This document shows positions 11,690 through 21,929 of a DNA stretch of 64,000 bases, in pieces. A model generated the notes under the pieces. That model made no database searches, was not told where the DNA came from, and saw only the letters and a list, made by a program, of their open reading frames with translations. Position numbers and translations under genes: made by a program. Source of the stretch: Talpa occidentalis (Eukaryota > Chordata > Mammalia > Eulipotyphla > Talpidae). Each line of letters begins with the position of its first letter. The stretch's first letter is position 1. The stretch covers positions 118,100,615 through 118,164,614 of the forward strand of contig NW_023603184.1 of the NCBI RefSeq assembly GCF_014898055.3, read 5' to 3'.

Positions 11690-12765
11690 CACAACAAAGT
11701 TCAGAAACTTTGAGGGAAAATGCCATTAGATTTTAAGGCTCAAAGAATTATCTTTGTGCCCCAGAATTTGGTCCATGGTGGCAATGGCAGTATCTCCAAA
11801 ATCAAAGCTCCAAAATTTAGGTTATTTTGCCCAAGATTATTTTTGTCAAGATCGCTCTATTGCCCACCCTGTAGAATACCAGAAGTTCAACAGATTTCTT
11901 TCATTTTGTCCCATCTCTGCCTGTTTTAAGACAAGCTGGCAGTGTTTTTAATATTACAAAATTCTCAAATACCTTGTTTGCTTCCCATTCAAATTGTGGG
12001 GGGTACAAAATTATTGAACAGGGTTTTCCATAACCTATCCCAAATAATCCCATCTTGATTCCTGCTGTCTCTGAGGTAGTTGGATTCATGACTCACTATT
12101 GTAATCTCTTTAGCAAAGAAATCAAGCTACAACATTGGTGTTCTCTCCAGAACACATTTTCTCAATTTTTACTCTTTTTTTTTTTTTTGGCAATATGAAT
12201 AGAGTGTGCATTTTCCAGATATTCAAGTTCTGGCTACCTTTTATACAACAATCCCTTCTTCAATTAATTCATCTCACATTTTACTATAATGAGTAAGGAG
12301 TAAAACATGGCTTCAACAATTTACTTGGAAATATCAGTTAATTATCCATGTTCATCACTTAAAATTCTACTTTGTACAAAACATTACAAAATAATTAGAC
12401 CAAGTTCTACATGGTATTTTTTAACAAGGATCACCTTTCTTGTGGTTTCTTATAGCAAACTCTCCATTAGAGAACTCAACTTAAGAACTTTTAGCATTCA
12501 CCAGTATTGTATCTATGATGATAAATGCATTCTCTATGATGACAGAGGCTGTCTCTACAGCTCTCCTGTTTTCTTCATCAGCCTTCCTCATAATAATCCT
12601 TAATATCCATATTTTTAGAGGCTGAATATTCAAGACTATCTAGGATTTTTCTAACATATACCTCAAATCTGTTTTGACCTCTATACATTGCATAATCCAA
12701 AGTTGCAGCCACATTTTTAGGTATTTTTGCAGTAGCACTCCACATCCTTGTACCAAAATGTGTAA
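11690..12765 (-). mobile_element. Decayed MaLR (ERVL-related) internal sequence
   Basis: The clearest part is aggtatttttgcagtagcac followed by ccacatccttgtaccaaaat, directly next to an LTR. This matches the junction seen in mammalian MaLR elements, which have non-coding or badly broken internal regions. The rest (11690-12650) is continuous, somewhat richer in C/T and assigned by position, so the left edge is uncertain. Open frames on both strands, for example 12307-12603 and 12578-12823, show no recognised protein and look like shadows. Confidence 0.45.
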
Positions 12766-13030
12766 TTTCTAAAAGTTTCCTAATATATCTGAAGCTAGGT
12801 ACAACAGACTGAGTAATGTCCACAACAAAAATTTATTTTCTCATTATTTTGGAACCTAGAATCTAGATTGAAGCCATTAGCAGTGTTGGTTTCTTGATGT
12901 CATCTGGGATTTTTCTCCTTGGCTTGTAGATAATTGTCTTCTCTCTGTATTCATGTCATCTTCCTGCTGTGGATACTTGTTTAAGTTTTTCCATTTTAGT
13001 AAGGATAGCAGTCATATTGGATATAATCTG
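12766..13030 (-). mobile_element. MaLR-type LTR fragment
   Basis: Read on the plus strand, it shows the degraded reverse complement of a MST/MLT1-style LTR: aaaatttattttctcatta, ctccttggcttgtagataat, ttcatgtcatcttcctg and gatagcagtcatattggata, in the order those LTRs have. Subfamily assignment is not possible by eye. Confidence 0.6.
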
Positions 13031-13088
13031 TATTAAACAAATTTCTCCAAAGAAATAGGACTAATAAACATGTGTGTGTATAATTATG

Positions 13089-13116
13089 AATTAACACAAT
13101 ATTAATTGTGTTAATT
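13089..13116. repeat. Perfect 12-bp inverted repeat with 4-nt loop
   Basis: The arm aattaacacaat (13089-13100) is the exact reverse complement of attgtgttaatt (13105-13116), with atta between them. It could form a small hairpin. The sequence is AT-rich, so chance is a real alternative. Confidence 0.9.
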
Positions 13117-14060
13117 GTGTAAATGTATAGTCAAATAACTATTGCTTTTCTAGCAGATAACATTTTGTTTGATTTAGGAGTATAGGATAAAGGAATGTAG
13201 AAGAGAATATTACTATTGAAGCTCCTGTTACTTGCTAGTCATCATCCTAGAAACTTTACATAGACAATGATATTTATTTCTTACACTAAATCTGAAAAAA
13301 AAAAGAAATAGTCCTGTTATTTTGAGGATTTAATAGCAAGGATATACAATAAGTATATATACTTTCCCCCACTTTAATTAAATCAACACTTCAAGAATTG
13401 TTATTGTTACAAAAAAGCTCACAAAAGGTTTGACTTACTTTATTTAGCAAAATGTATGAGAAGGAATCAAAATGACTCATAGAGTAAAAGGGAAAGATGA
13501 AAATTCTCCATTAAATATGGAAGCTTAAATATACACATCAAGACAAATAGCCAGAATTAATTGTTGATCTCCTAAGAACTCTGCCTTTGAGGTAAAACAA
13601 CTCCAAACAGTTTCATTCTTTCTATCACTCAAGAATTAAATTTCTGAGGAATAGGAATTGAGTAGTTTTGCCTTTATTACATCTCCAGCCATTAAATGGG
13701 GGATGGCAGATATGAAAGGCAATACCACCAAAACTGAATCAATGAAAGAAAACTGGCAAAGCACCTAAAGTACTGTTACCCAAAGAGAGAAAAGCAGAGT
13801 GATTATTAGAGCTAGTAGGTCTGAAGATCAAATTATAACTCATGTTTGGATAAAATATCTACTAGCTTTTGGTTGTTCCTTCTCATATTCATAATATCTA
13901 ATCAGTTTCTTTTACCCTTGAAAATTAAGAATTTTATCTACTACTAATTTTGTCTACTGAGGCTCATTTGTTTTCCATAATTAAGATTTGACATAAAAAA
14001 ATGAGTTAACAGGAAGAATTTTAGTCTGCAGTTTATTAGATACCAATAGTCATGTATATA
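13117..14060. other. AT-rich DNA, nothing firm
   Basis: No gene. A MIR-like phrase around 13225-13300 (catcatcctagaaactttacat) is too weak to call. Confidence 0.4.
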
Positions 14061-14328
14061 TTTTTTAAAGGTTTTTTTATTTATGTATACAAGAGCTGGG
14101 GTACAGGCCAGAGATGTGGGGGGATGAAAGGACTCACCAGGGACAGAGTAGAGAACAGAACAGGCAGATCGAAGTACACTGCTGAGGCGAGCAGTGGGCG
14201 AGTCAGGAGAGGTCTGCTGTGTCATGTGGGTCACCTCCCTGGCTGGCCAGGGATTGAACTTGTGCTGCAGAGGCTGTGGAATGCTTCATAGTGCAGTGCT
14301 TAACCCCTTGCGCCATCAGGGAGGCTCC
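14061..14328 (-). mobile_element. tRNA-derived SINE, older subfamily A
   Basis: On the plus strand it shows gtatacaagagctggggtac, caggccagag, actcaccagggacagag, cactgctgaggcgagcag and a box B reverse complement, gggattgaac, ending gggaggctcc. The 'ctggggtacaggccagag' wording is the older-group version. Possible worn target repeat of tatata type on both sides. Confidence 0.9.
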
Positions 14329-15539
14329 TATATATATGAAAACTAATAGAATAGTAAATCACTATGAGAAGAAATTTCATTCTATGAACTTCTTGAGACC
14401 ATTAACCTCAGTATATTGTTAAGAAATCATTCTAATAAATCATAAATCATCAAGCACAATACTGTTTTTAAAAACAGTCCTCAAGATGTCATTGAAAATA
14501 ATACAATTGTAATTTAATATCCATATTTTCAATGTTATTCTATCTTCACAACTTCTACTGTAGGGATCCTCTTATAACTCATAAATAGACATATACCTTG
14601 ACCTCACATGGTCAAGTGCACCTCATGAATAGAGTTTACAAGAGAATGCATTTCCACTCCAAATTTCCAGAATGAATATTGCTAAAAGGGAATAACAAAG
14701 GGTTTTGGCTACACTGACATACCAGGAATCTTACTGAAGGTGAGCCAAGGTGAGCCAGTAACCCCCAGGGTAGGTGGACCCTAATCAGAGGCAGCTTGGC
14801 AGCGTGTTGGGAGTTCTATATAGACTGATTTGGCAAGGTCCTTGTTAAACCTAAATTTTTAAAGCAAGTACACAGATGAACACATAAGGTTGAGGAATTT
14901 GATTAAAGTTTGTCAAGCAAAGAATCATTATTGTCCCTATGCCTCAACAAATTTCTGTAAGCTTTTTACTTCAGAAACTGCCACTAACAATTTTTTAGGG
15001 GTTTACATAAACTGTATAAAATAATCTCAAGAATATTTGAAATTTATAGCACACTGCCATTATCTAAAATTTTGTTTATTTTACAATTCCATCTTACTGT
15101 AGCATTCTAAAGTACATTTAAATCAATAGCTTAGTATTTAAGATATGATTATATCTACTTATTATGGCTACCTAACCACTAATAGAATTGTGTCTGCTGT
15201 AAATTCCTTATTCTGTTTGTTATCCTGGCCCTTCTCAGGATATACACTTTTCTCAAAAACCACTGCTACACATTTAAGTTGGGTTTGCACACAAACACAA
15301 ATATAGGGAATTTCTTTAAACATCTTTTAGTAAAAGAATCATATAAATGAAAACATATGGAAATAAGAAGACAAAATGCAGTCACGAGAGATTCTAAACT
15401 AGAGACAGAGAAGCCATAAGTGTAGCTTACACATGTCTCTAGCATTTGTCCTGCCAGAATTGGAGCATTCTTTGGGTTTTGTTTTGTTTGTTCCTTTGCT
15501 TGTTTTTTTTTCTTATTTTGCTTTAATTTTTGTTATTTT
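14329..15539. other. AT-rich DNA, nothing recognised
   Basis: No supportable gene or repeat. A small local repeat, aaggtgagcc twice near 14740-14760, is present. Confidence 0.4.
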
Positions 15540-15700
15540 TCCTATCCAAAATAGTATTTTATTTTATTTTATCATTATACATGATTTAGGGGTATAGGTT
15601 TACGCTTCTTCTGGTGTATGTTACCATATCACACTCATCCACCACCAAGATACGCATAGGCCATCACCACAGTGACTGGGCTCCTTCCTCATTTTGCTGT
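15540..15700 (-). mobile_element. Short L1 3'-end fragment
   Basis: Plus-strand text gatttaggggtataggttta, ttctggtgtatgttaccata and accaccaagatacgcatagg matches the reverse of an old mammalian L1 3' untranslated end. A related stretch occurs at 58035-58190, supporting a shared family. Confidence 0.6.
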
Positions 15701-17853
15701 TAACTCTGTTTTCAATAAAGAACATTAAGGGAAATCTCAGTTTACCTCATTAGTATTAGGAGAGCACACTACACACATAGAACAATCCTATACTTAAAAC
15801 TGGGAAAAATTTGTTTCCATTTTAGTAATTATCTAGGAGTTGTTTATAAATATCATTAAACATAATATTTCAATATGAAAAGATCCCAGTATATTCTGTG
15901 CATTAACAGTTCTTTACCCATATTAAAAGTGAGAAACTTCAAACCCAACATTTTCCCAGTACAACCAAAGATTTTTTACTAATGTAACAAATTTCTTTCA
16001 GTTATTTATTTTACTGAAAATATTAAGAACATATTTTAAGAAGCACAAACTTTCATATTAAATTAAATATTTAGAACATGTTAATATAAAACTAAAGTTA
16101 CCTTTATGACATAATTCCTTTCTTTTCATAAACAGAATAAGTATAAATTTTCAAGAACCAAACCCTAACAATGACAATCTTCAACACAATATCAAATTCT
16201 TGAGGTTCATAGATTATTCTTTTCATTCTTGCATCTCCTCCTCTTGACAGGAACATAAAAATAATTCCTATATTTTCTACAAAGCTTACCATAAATATCA
16301 TAAGGCAGAGTGGATTATTCCATTCTTACTGGAAATGAAACCCTTGCTTCCTCTCCAGTATGCTATAGTATGCTGGTTTATGATAAGCATGTTCATTAAA
16401 AAAGAAAATAAATCATTTTTATGGGAGTTGCCCTCATGTTTATTTCAGAGGGCAAAATGCTGAGAAGAACCCCATGTGCGGTAATACAGTGGTTACGTGG
16501 CTGAAATTGAGGAAAACTTCCTTTTGCTCGATAGCAAATCACTATAATATGCATTACTGTATGATTCTCTCAAGTGTATTCCAGTACCAGGAGATTTGTG
16601 TAGTCAGTGTGGTGGGTTAATGAACTAAACTCTCACATTAAGAGATCAGAGTTCTATTTACTTGTGTGCTGAGTATTTTATGTGTGAAAAAAGGAGATAA
16701 TTGTTCTGTGCTATTAAATTGCTTTTTCATCTTCAATCAGCATGTGGTAATGTCTAGTTCTTCAGAGTAAGGTGCTTATCCACACTAATATGTAATTGAA
16801 CCATATCATTCTGAAATTTTCAACCACATTTAAGTATTTGGGAACTTATGCTGATGCTACTTTGACCAATGAGGACTGAAAAAAAAAAAAAAAGACTATG
16901 CTTTAAAAAGGATTCTTATGACTGTAAAATGATTCTGGCAAATAACATCTAGATAAGCTCCCCATGAGTACATGGGATTGGAAGAAGTAGCCTTTCTTTA
17001 AAAGTTCTTTTCACTTAAATTTAGAGGAAATAGTTAAATGTTTGTAGGTTCTATCTTCTTTGTGTAATGTGTCACTTCTGTTGATTTTTATTAGCAAATT
17101 GTGCTGAAATTAGTATATGATGGTCTATTTTGTGACCTGTTGGATGGTTTGGTCTCATATTGTTACTCTCTTCTTACTCCATATTAGGTGTGTTTTATCT
17201 CTTTATATGGGTCATGAACTCAGAAAAAAAGCCTTTCAATCATATATGAATATATATGTTATTTATTTGTAACTATGTCACACAAATTCTAAAGTTTCTC
17301 CTTTTACCAAATAAGAAGTAATTTTGTACTAGCTCATCATTTATCTAAATATCTATCTTTTTATATGTAGTAAGATATTTTGATACACTAACATATCAGA
17401 TTTTACTCTTGATAATTTTTCCCTATCCAGAACCTTTCTGCAATAAAATATAGACTCTTAACTTCAGATTTATTAAAAGTTAAATTCCTGGTTTCCAATA
17501 TCTAAATAAGTGAAACTCGTTAAAGACACTGTCTTGTAAACCAAGTATTTGAATTCAAGAGTCAGATTTTGTGAAAGAGAAGTTTTAAAGTCCAAAGTAG
17601 TAGAGTCTCAAAATCGCCTGTCACAAATTTTATACCATAATAAAGTGCACATGATAATTCAATATCCATCTTTAAATCTCAAAGGATAGTGACTATTATC
17701 AGCATTATACTGTAACCTAACTTAGAATTCATGACTATCTCACTTGGGGGTATTTTCAATTGAAAATGTATCAAAATCTACACCAAACTGCCTTAATATG
17801 AACAAATTATTAGTGCAAATATCTGAACCTCTGGAAAAATGTGGGTTGCAGAC
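15701..17853. other. AT-rich DNA, nothing recognised
   Basis: No gene. One A run at about 16879-16893. Short open frames (for example the minus-strand 16104-16301) show no recognised protein. Confidence 0.4.
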
Positions 17854-17867
17854 AAGTATGCATTTAA

Positions 17868-18171
17868 GGGCCTCCCCGGTGGCACAGTGGTTGAGCGCTG
17901 GGTTGCGAAGCGGCCCGCGGCCTCTGTGGCGCAGGTTCGATCCCCGGCTGCTCCCCGGCCACCGGAGGAGGGTCCCACATGGCGAGCAGACCTCTCCTGC
18001 CGCCCGCTGCTCCCCTCAGCAGTGTACTTCAGTCCTTCTGCCTGCTCTGCTCCCTGCTCTGGCTCTGGTGAATTCTCTCACCCTCCCGCACTTCTGACTG
18101 TACTCAGTGCATGTATAAACAAAACAAACAAACAAATAAATAAATAAAACATGCCTCTATTAAAAAAAAAA
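17868..18171 (+). mobile_element. tRNA-derived SINE, subfamily C (long captured-looking tail)
   Basis: Well-preserved head (gggcctccccggtggcacag) and body. After cagtgcatgtataaac it runs into (AAAC)n and (AAAT)n repeats, then the unusual word aaaacatgcctctatt and poly-A. An exact 14-bp target-site duplication, aagtatgcatttaa, flanks it at 17854-17867 and 18172-18185. The tail word is shared with copies at 42397 and 63738. Frames of about 100 codons inside it are SINE shadows. Confidence 0.95.
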
Positions 18172-18185
18172 AAGTATGCATTTAA

Positions 18186-18779
18186 GCACTTTATTTTTGT
18201 AGCTATCTTTTCATACGGATTATGTACTTCATTTTAACACTGGCTCCCTTTCTTGTTAGATATTGGTTGCCTGCAGCTTTCAAGGTCTATCTGCTTTTTT
18301 ATTTTTATTTAGCCAGCTATTCAGGGACCTTTCTGTTTTTATTGTTTCTTAGAAGAGAGAAACTTTCCTTCTGTATGCCTTCTGCCAATTAGTCCTGACT
18401 GATCATGTATACTGAATTTGCATTGTGGCCAATAAGGATGCCTGATCTGCTGTTTAGCTTGAGTCAAATGGGTGGGCATAATAGAGCATGACTTGGGATT
18501 TGCTGCTCTTTTAAAATATGAACTGCAATGAAAACTGCAAATGGTGTGATGGAGGCAGTCCTACAGTCTTATGAGACTAAGTATTCAGGAATATTGCCAG
18601 TCAGTTCAATCAGACATGTCGGGGGCATTTACAACACACAAATCAGCAAACATTATACATACCCTTTTGTTTTCCCAGAATTCCAGTTTACCAATATATC
18701 ACAGGTTGGGTGCCAACAACAGAGCAATGACAAACTGATAAACACAGTGTGGCATGTTTGTATATTATGTACATTATGA
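18186..18779. other. Unclassified spacer
   Basis: Mixed composition with no repeat hallmark. The 83-codon plus-strand frame at 18528-18779 has no recognisable protein similarity or supporting context. Confidence 0.35.
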
Positions 18780-19130
18780 AAAACTGCTCCATAACAAAAA
18801 GATTTAGTTATCAATAATGAATATTTCTGAAAATAAATAAATGAAATAAATCTAAGCATAGATACCACATGATTTCACATCTATAAATTTCTATAAAATA
18901 ACAAGATTACATATAGGATAGAAAACAGATCACATCTTGTCTCGCATTTGTTACAGGACCAAAAATGATAAGATTACAAGGAGTCCTTTGGGGGTGTAGT
19001 GTAAGTTCATTATCTTGATTGCAGCAATGATTTCATGTGTTTACATATATAGACTTAGAGAATTATACACTGTAAATAAGACCATTTTATTATATGACTA
19101 TTATTATATCAATAAAGATGTTATAAAACA
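18780..19130 (+). mobile_element. Old L1 3' end
   Basis: Contains gataccacatgatttcacat, then aagttcattatcttgattgc and gagaattatacactgtaaat, closing with atatcaataaagatgtt. This order (end of ORF2, 3' untranslated end, 'tcaataaagctgtt'-like terminus) is typical of old plus-strand mammalian L1 3' ends. Confidence 0.7.
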
Positions 19131-19134
19131 GAAA

Positions 19135-19461
19135 AAATATCAGTTAACAAATGGCACCATAAGAAAATGAAAAGCCAAGCTGTAGACTGGAATAAAATAA
19201 TTATAAATCATATACATCATATAGTATTTGTATCCCAAATATAAAAGAAACATCCCAGTGCAATAATTGGACAAATTATTGTCCATTTTTATATACTCAA
19301 AATGTTCTAGTACACATTTTGCTAAAGAAATTGTATGAGTGGTTAACAAGCACATGAAAAGATTCTTAACATCATTAGTCATTAGGAGAAATCAAAGTAA
19401 AGCCACAATGAGCTACCACTACTAACTGCACCACTTGAATGTCTGTAATCAAAAATATCAA
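19135..19461 (+). mobile_element. Old L1 ORF2 fragment, part 1 of an interrupted element
   Basis: Diverged ORF2 text including aaaagccaagctgtagactgg, acaagcacatgaaaagattc, catcattagtcattagg and aatgagctaccactac. These correspond to the last third of L1 ORF2. The copy is full of indels. It stops where a MaLR LTR begins and resumes at 19855. Confidence 0.8.
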
Positions 19462-19854
19462 TGCATTAATTTGTTAGGTCTGCCATAACAAAGTACCACA
19501 AATAGGTGGCTTAAACAAAATAAATGTATTGTTTGTCTGGAGGCTAGAAGCCTGAAAGCAATTATCAACAGGATTGGTTTCCTTGCGATGGCTGTGAGAA
19601 AAATGTCTATTGACTTTTAAATCTTGCCTTCATTTTCACGTGCCGTTCTCTCTGTATGTTTCTCTGTGCTCAATTTTTTTTTTCTTAAAACAAACAGCAG
19701 TCATATTTGGTTAAGCCTTGACCTAGTAACCTCATTTTAATTTGCTTATCCCTATAAACCTATCTCCAAATACACATCCTGTGGTACAAAGGATTAGAAA
19801 TCCAACATAAACTTTTTTTTTATTTTGGAGGGGAGGACAATTTAACCCATAACT
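19462..19854 (-). mobile_element. MaLR-type LTR inserted in the old L1
   Basis: Starts tgcattaatttgttaggtct, continues with gccataacaaagtaccacaa, ggaggctagaagcctgaaag and cctatctccaaatacacatc, and closes with acaatttaacccataac. Read on the minus strand this is the order of a MST/MLT1-type LTR, with an AATAAA equivalent near the 3' end. It splits a continuous L1, so it is younger than that L1. Confidence 0.75.
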
Positions 19855-20453
19855 CTAATAATACCAAATGTTGGTATGGAGATATATAATGTCAGTCATT
19901 CATATATTTTTGATTGAAATGTAAATGGTAGAGCTACTTGAGTAAATATCTTGTGAATTTATAAAAATGTCAAATATATTCTTATTACCTAGCAATTTCA
20001 TTCTTAGGTCAATACAAGATAAGTAGAAACCTATGCATATACACAAATAAATGAATATTCATGGCAGTGTTATTCAAATTACACATAAATTTTCATAGAA
20101 TCCCAAACTGGATACCATTCATATATCCCACCAAAATGGGATATATCCATACAGTGAAATACTATTCAGTAATAAAAAGTGAACACAAAGCAATTTGGGG
20201 AAACCTCTAAAGTTAGTTATATGAAATGTCAGATACAAATTATGTAATACCATCTATGTTAAGTATCAAAAATAGTTAATTATATAAAAACAGAAAGCAA
20301 AGCAGTAGTTGTCTAGAATATGGAAGAAGTGAGAACTGACTTCAAATAATCACGAAGAAACCTTTAGGAATGGATATAAATGTTTAAAACTTAAGTATGG
20401 TGATGATTTAAAATTCAATAAATTTATTAAAAGTCAATAAATTAAACACACTT
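19855..20453 (+). mobile_element. Old L1 ORF2/3' end, part 2
   Basis: Continues the L1 of 19135-19461: accaaatgttggtatggaga, acctagcaatttcattctta, ccatacagtgaaatactatt and cagtaataaaaagtgaacac are recognisable late ORF2 words. It is then broken by a younger minus-strand L1. Confidence 0.8.
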
Positions 20454-20469
20454 AAAATGAGTGGTTTTA
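20454..20469. repeat. 16-bp target-site duplication, left copy
   Basis: aaaatgagtggtttta here is repeated exactly at 21711-21726 and flanks the minus-strand L1. Confidence 0.95.
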
Positions 20470-21710
20470 TTTATTTATTTTTTTTAAGTTACCTTTTAAT
20501 TATTTTTTTTTAAATATTAAATTTTATTTTTATATTTCCCCCATACAATTGCAAACGCCCCATTCTGACCCGATTCCTTCCCCTCCCGCCCCCCACCCCC
20601 CAAAAAGTGTCTCTGGTTCATAGTTTTTTGTTGATTTTGATTTTCACTTTCTTATATTCATTTTCCTGGTCCCTTATTTAAGTTTTCTAGATTCCTGCTA
20701 TGAGTGAGACCATCCGGTATTTTTCTTTTTCTTTCTGGCTTATTTCGCTGAGCATGATCCCTTCCAGCGCCTCCATGTTGCTGCAAATTGCATGTGTTTA
20801 TCTTTTTTGAATGCTGAGTAATATTCCATGGTATATATGTACCACATCTTCTTGATCCAGTCATCTATTTTTGGGCATTTGGGTTGTTTCCAAAGCTTAG
20901 CTATTGTAAACAGTGCTGCTATAAACATAGGAGTGCAGGTGCTCTTTGGAATTGATGTTTCTGTGTCCTTTGGGTAAATACCTAGGAGTGGAATTGCTGG
21001 ATCATATGGAAGCTCTATGTTTAGTAGGTCCAGAAATCTCCACACAGCTCTCCATAGTGGTTGGACCAGTTTGCACTCCCACCAACAGTGCAGAAGAGTT
21101 CCTTTTTCTCCACATCCTCGCCAACATTTGTTGTTGCTAGTTTTTTTAATATGTGCCATTCTCACTGGTGTGAGATGGTATCTCATGGTAGTTTTGATTT
21201 GCATTTCCCTGATTACAAGTGATGTTGAACATTTTTTCATATGTCTGTTGGCCATTTGCATTTCCTCTTCAGAGAAGTTTCTTTTTAGCTCTTCTGCCCA
21301 TTTTTTGACTGGATTATTTTCTTTGTTGTTGCTGAGTCTCATCAGCTCTTTGCAGATTTTTGTGATCAGTCCTTTATCATTAGTGTTGGGTGCAAAAATG
21401 TTCTCCCAGTCAGTGGGGTTTCTCTTTGTTTTTGTTATTGTCTCTTTTGCTGTGCAGAAGCTCTTTAATTTGATGTAGTCCCAGCTGTTGATCTTTCTCT
21501 TCACTATCACTGCTTTGGGTGATGTGTCTGTAAAGATGTCTTTGATGTGCAAATCCCGTAGTGTTTCACCTATATTTCCTTCTATGTATTTTATGGTTTC
21601 AGGTCTTATGTCTAGTTCTTTAATCCATTTTGAGTTGGTTTTTGTGTATGGTGTGAGGTAGTGGTCAAGCTTCATTCTTTTGCATGTAGCGACCCAGTTT
21701 TCCCAGCACC
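20470..21710 (-). mobile_element. 5'-truncated younger L1 with intact poly-A and target-site duplication
   Basis: The poly-A tail (plus-strand T/TTTA run at 20470-20485) is followed by a short 3' untranslated region with a G-rich strand (plus-strand cccgccccccacccccc at about 20587-20602), then ORF2 read on the minus strand up to the truncation at 21710. The exact 16-bp target-site duplication and the long open ORF2 frame make it clearly younger than the L1 it interrupts. Only about 1.2 kb of the usual 6 kb or more is present, so it cannot be autonomous. Confidence 0.95.
20687..21675 (-). pseudogene. L1 ORF2 C-terminal fragment (truncated, one frameshift)
   Basis: The minus-strand frame from 21675 gives about 311 residues matching the C-terminal part of L1 ORF2p, the endonuclease/reverse transcriptase of LINE-1. 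The N-terminal endonuclease and the catalytic FADD-type reverse transcriptase core are missing. At residues 184-201 it keeps the cysteine-rich motif C-x3-C-x7-H-x4-C of this family, followed by [14 protein letters not shown] and the late MEYYSAF word, both well known in mammalian L1s. Near 20772-20780 the reading frame shifts relative to other L1s, so the listed frame stops early at 20740. The remaining C-terminal residues continue in another frame to a stop at about 20687. It has no likely function. I infer a relatively recent insertion from the small number of disruptions. Confidence 0.93.
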
Positions 21711-21726
21711 AAAATGAGTGGTTTTA
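21711..21726. repeat. 16-bp target-site duplication, right copy
   Basis: Exact match to 20454-20469. Confidence 0.95.
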
Positions 21727-21920
21727 AATCACAGTGGTATTTAAGTTACAGTTTCATAAAATTTTTTCAACATAGAACAGTGGGTGCTATGGTGGTGGTG
21801 TGTGTATTGAGGTAATATGCTTCTGAAGAGGCAGGATCCTATGTTTCTGACACATATACAGTATTGTAAACCATTGTTACCTTAATAAAATATGCATATA
21901 TAAATAAAATTTTAGAAAAA
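21727..21920 (+). mobile_element. Old L1 3' end, part 3
   Basis: Resumes the plus-strand L1 beyond the insertion and ends in agtattgtaaaccattgtta, ccttaataaaatatgc and an A-rich tail, in keeping with an old L1 terminus. Confidence 0.6.
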
Positions 21921-21929
21921 AAAGTTAAT

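Noticed and set aside
12307..12603. 98-codon plus-strand frame
   Set aside because: It sits in decayed MaLR-like sequence, has no recognised domain and a cysteine/isoleucine-rich composition typical of AT-rich noise.
17868..17960. tRNA gene suggested by box A- and box B-like words
   Set aside because: These are the heads of tRNA-derived SINEs. The cloverleaf is not intact and a SINE body and tail follow.
21017..21478. 153-codon plus-strand frame
   Set aside because: It is antisense to the L1 ORF2 fragment on the minus strand, and its content is explained by that element.
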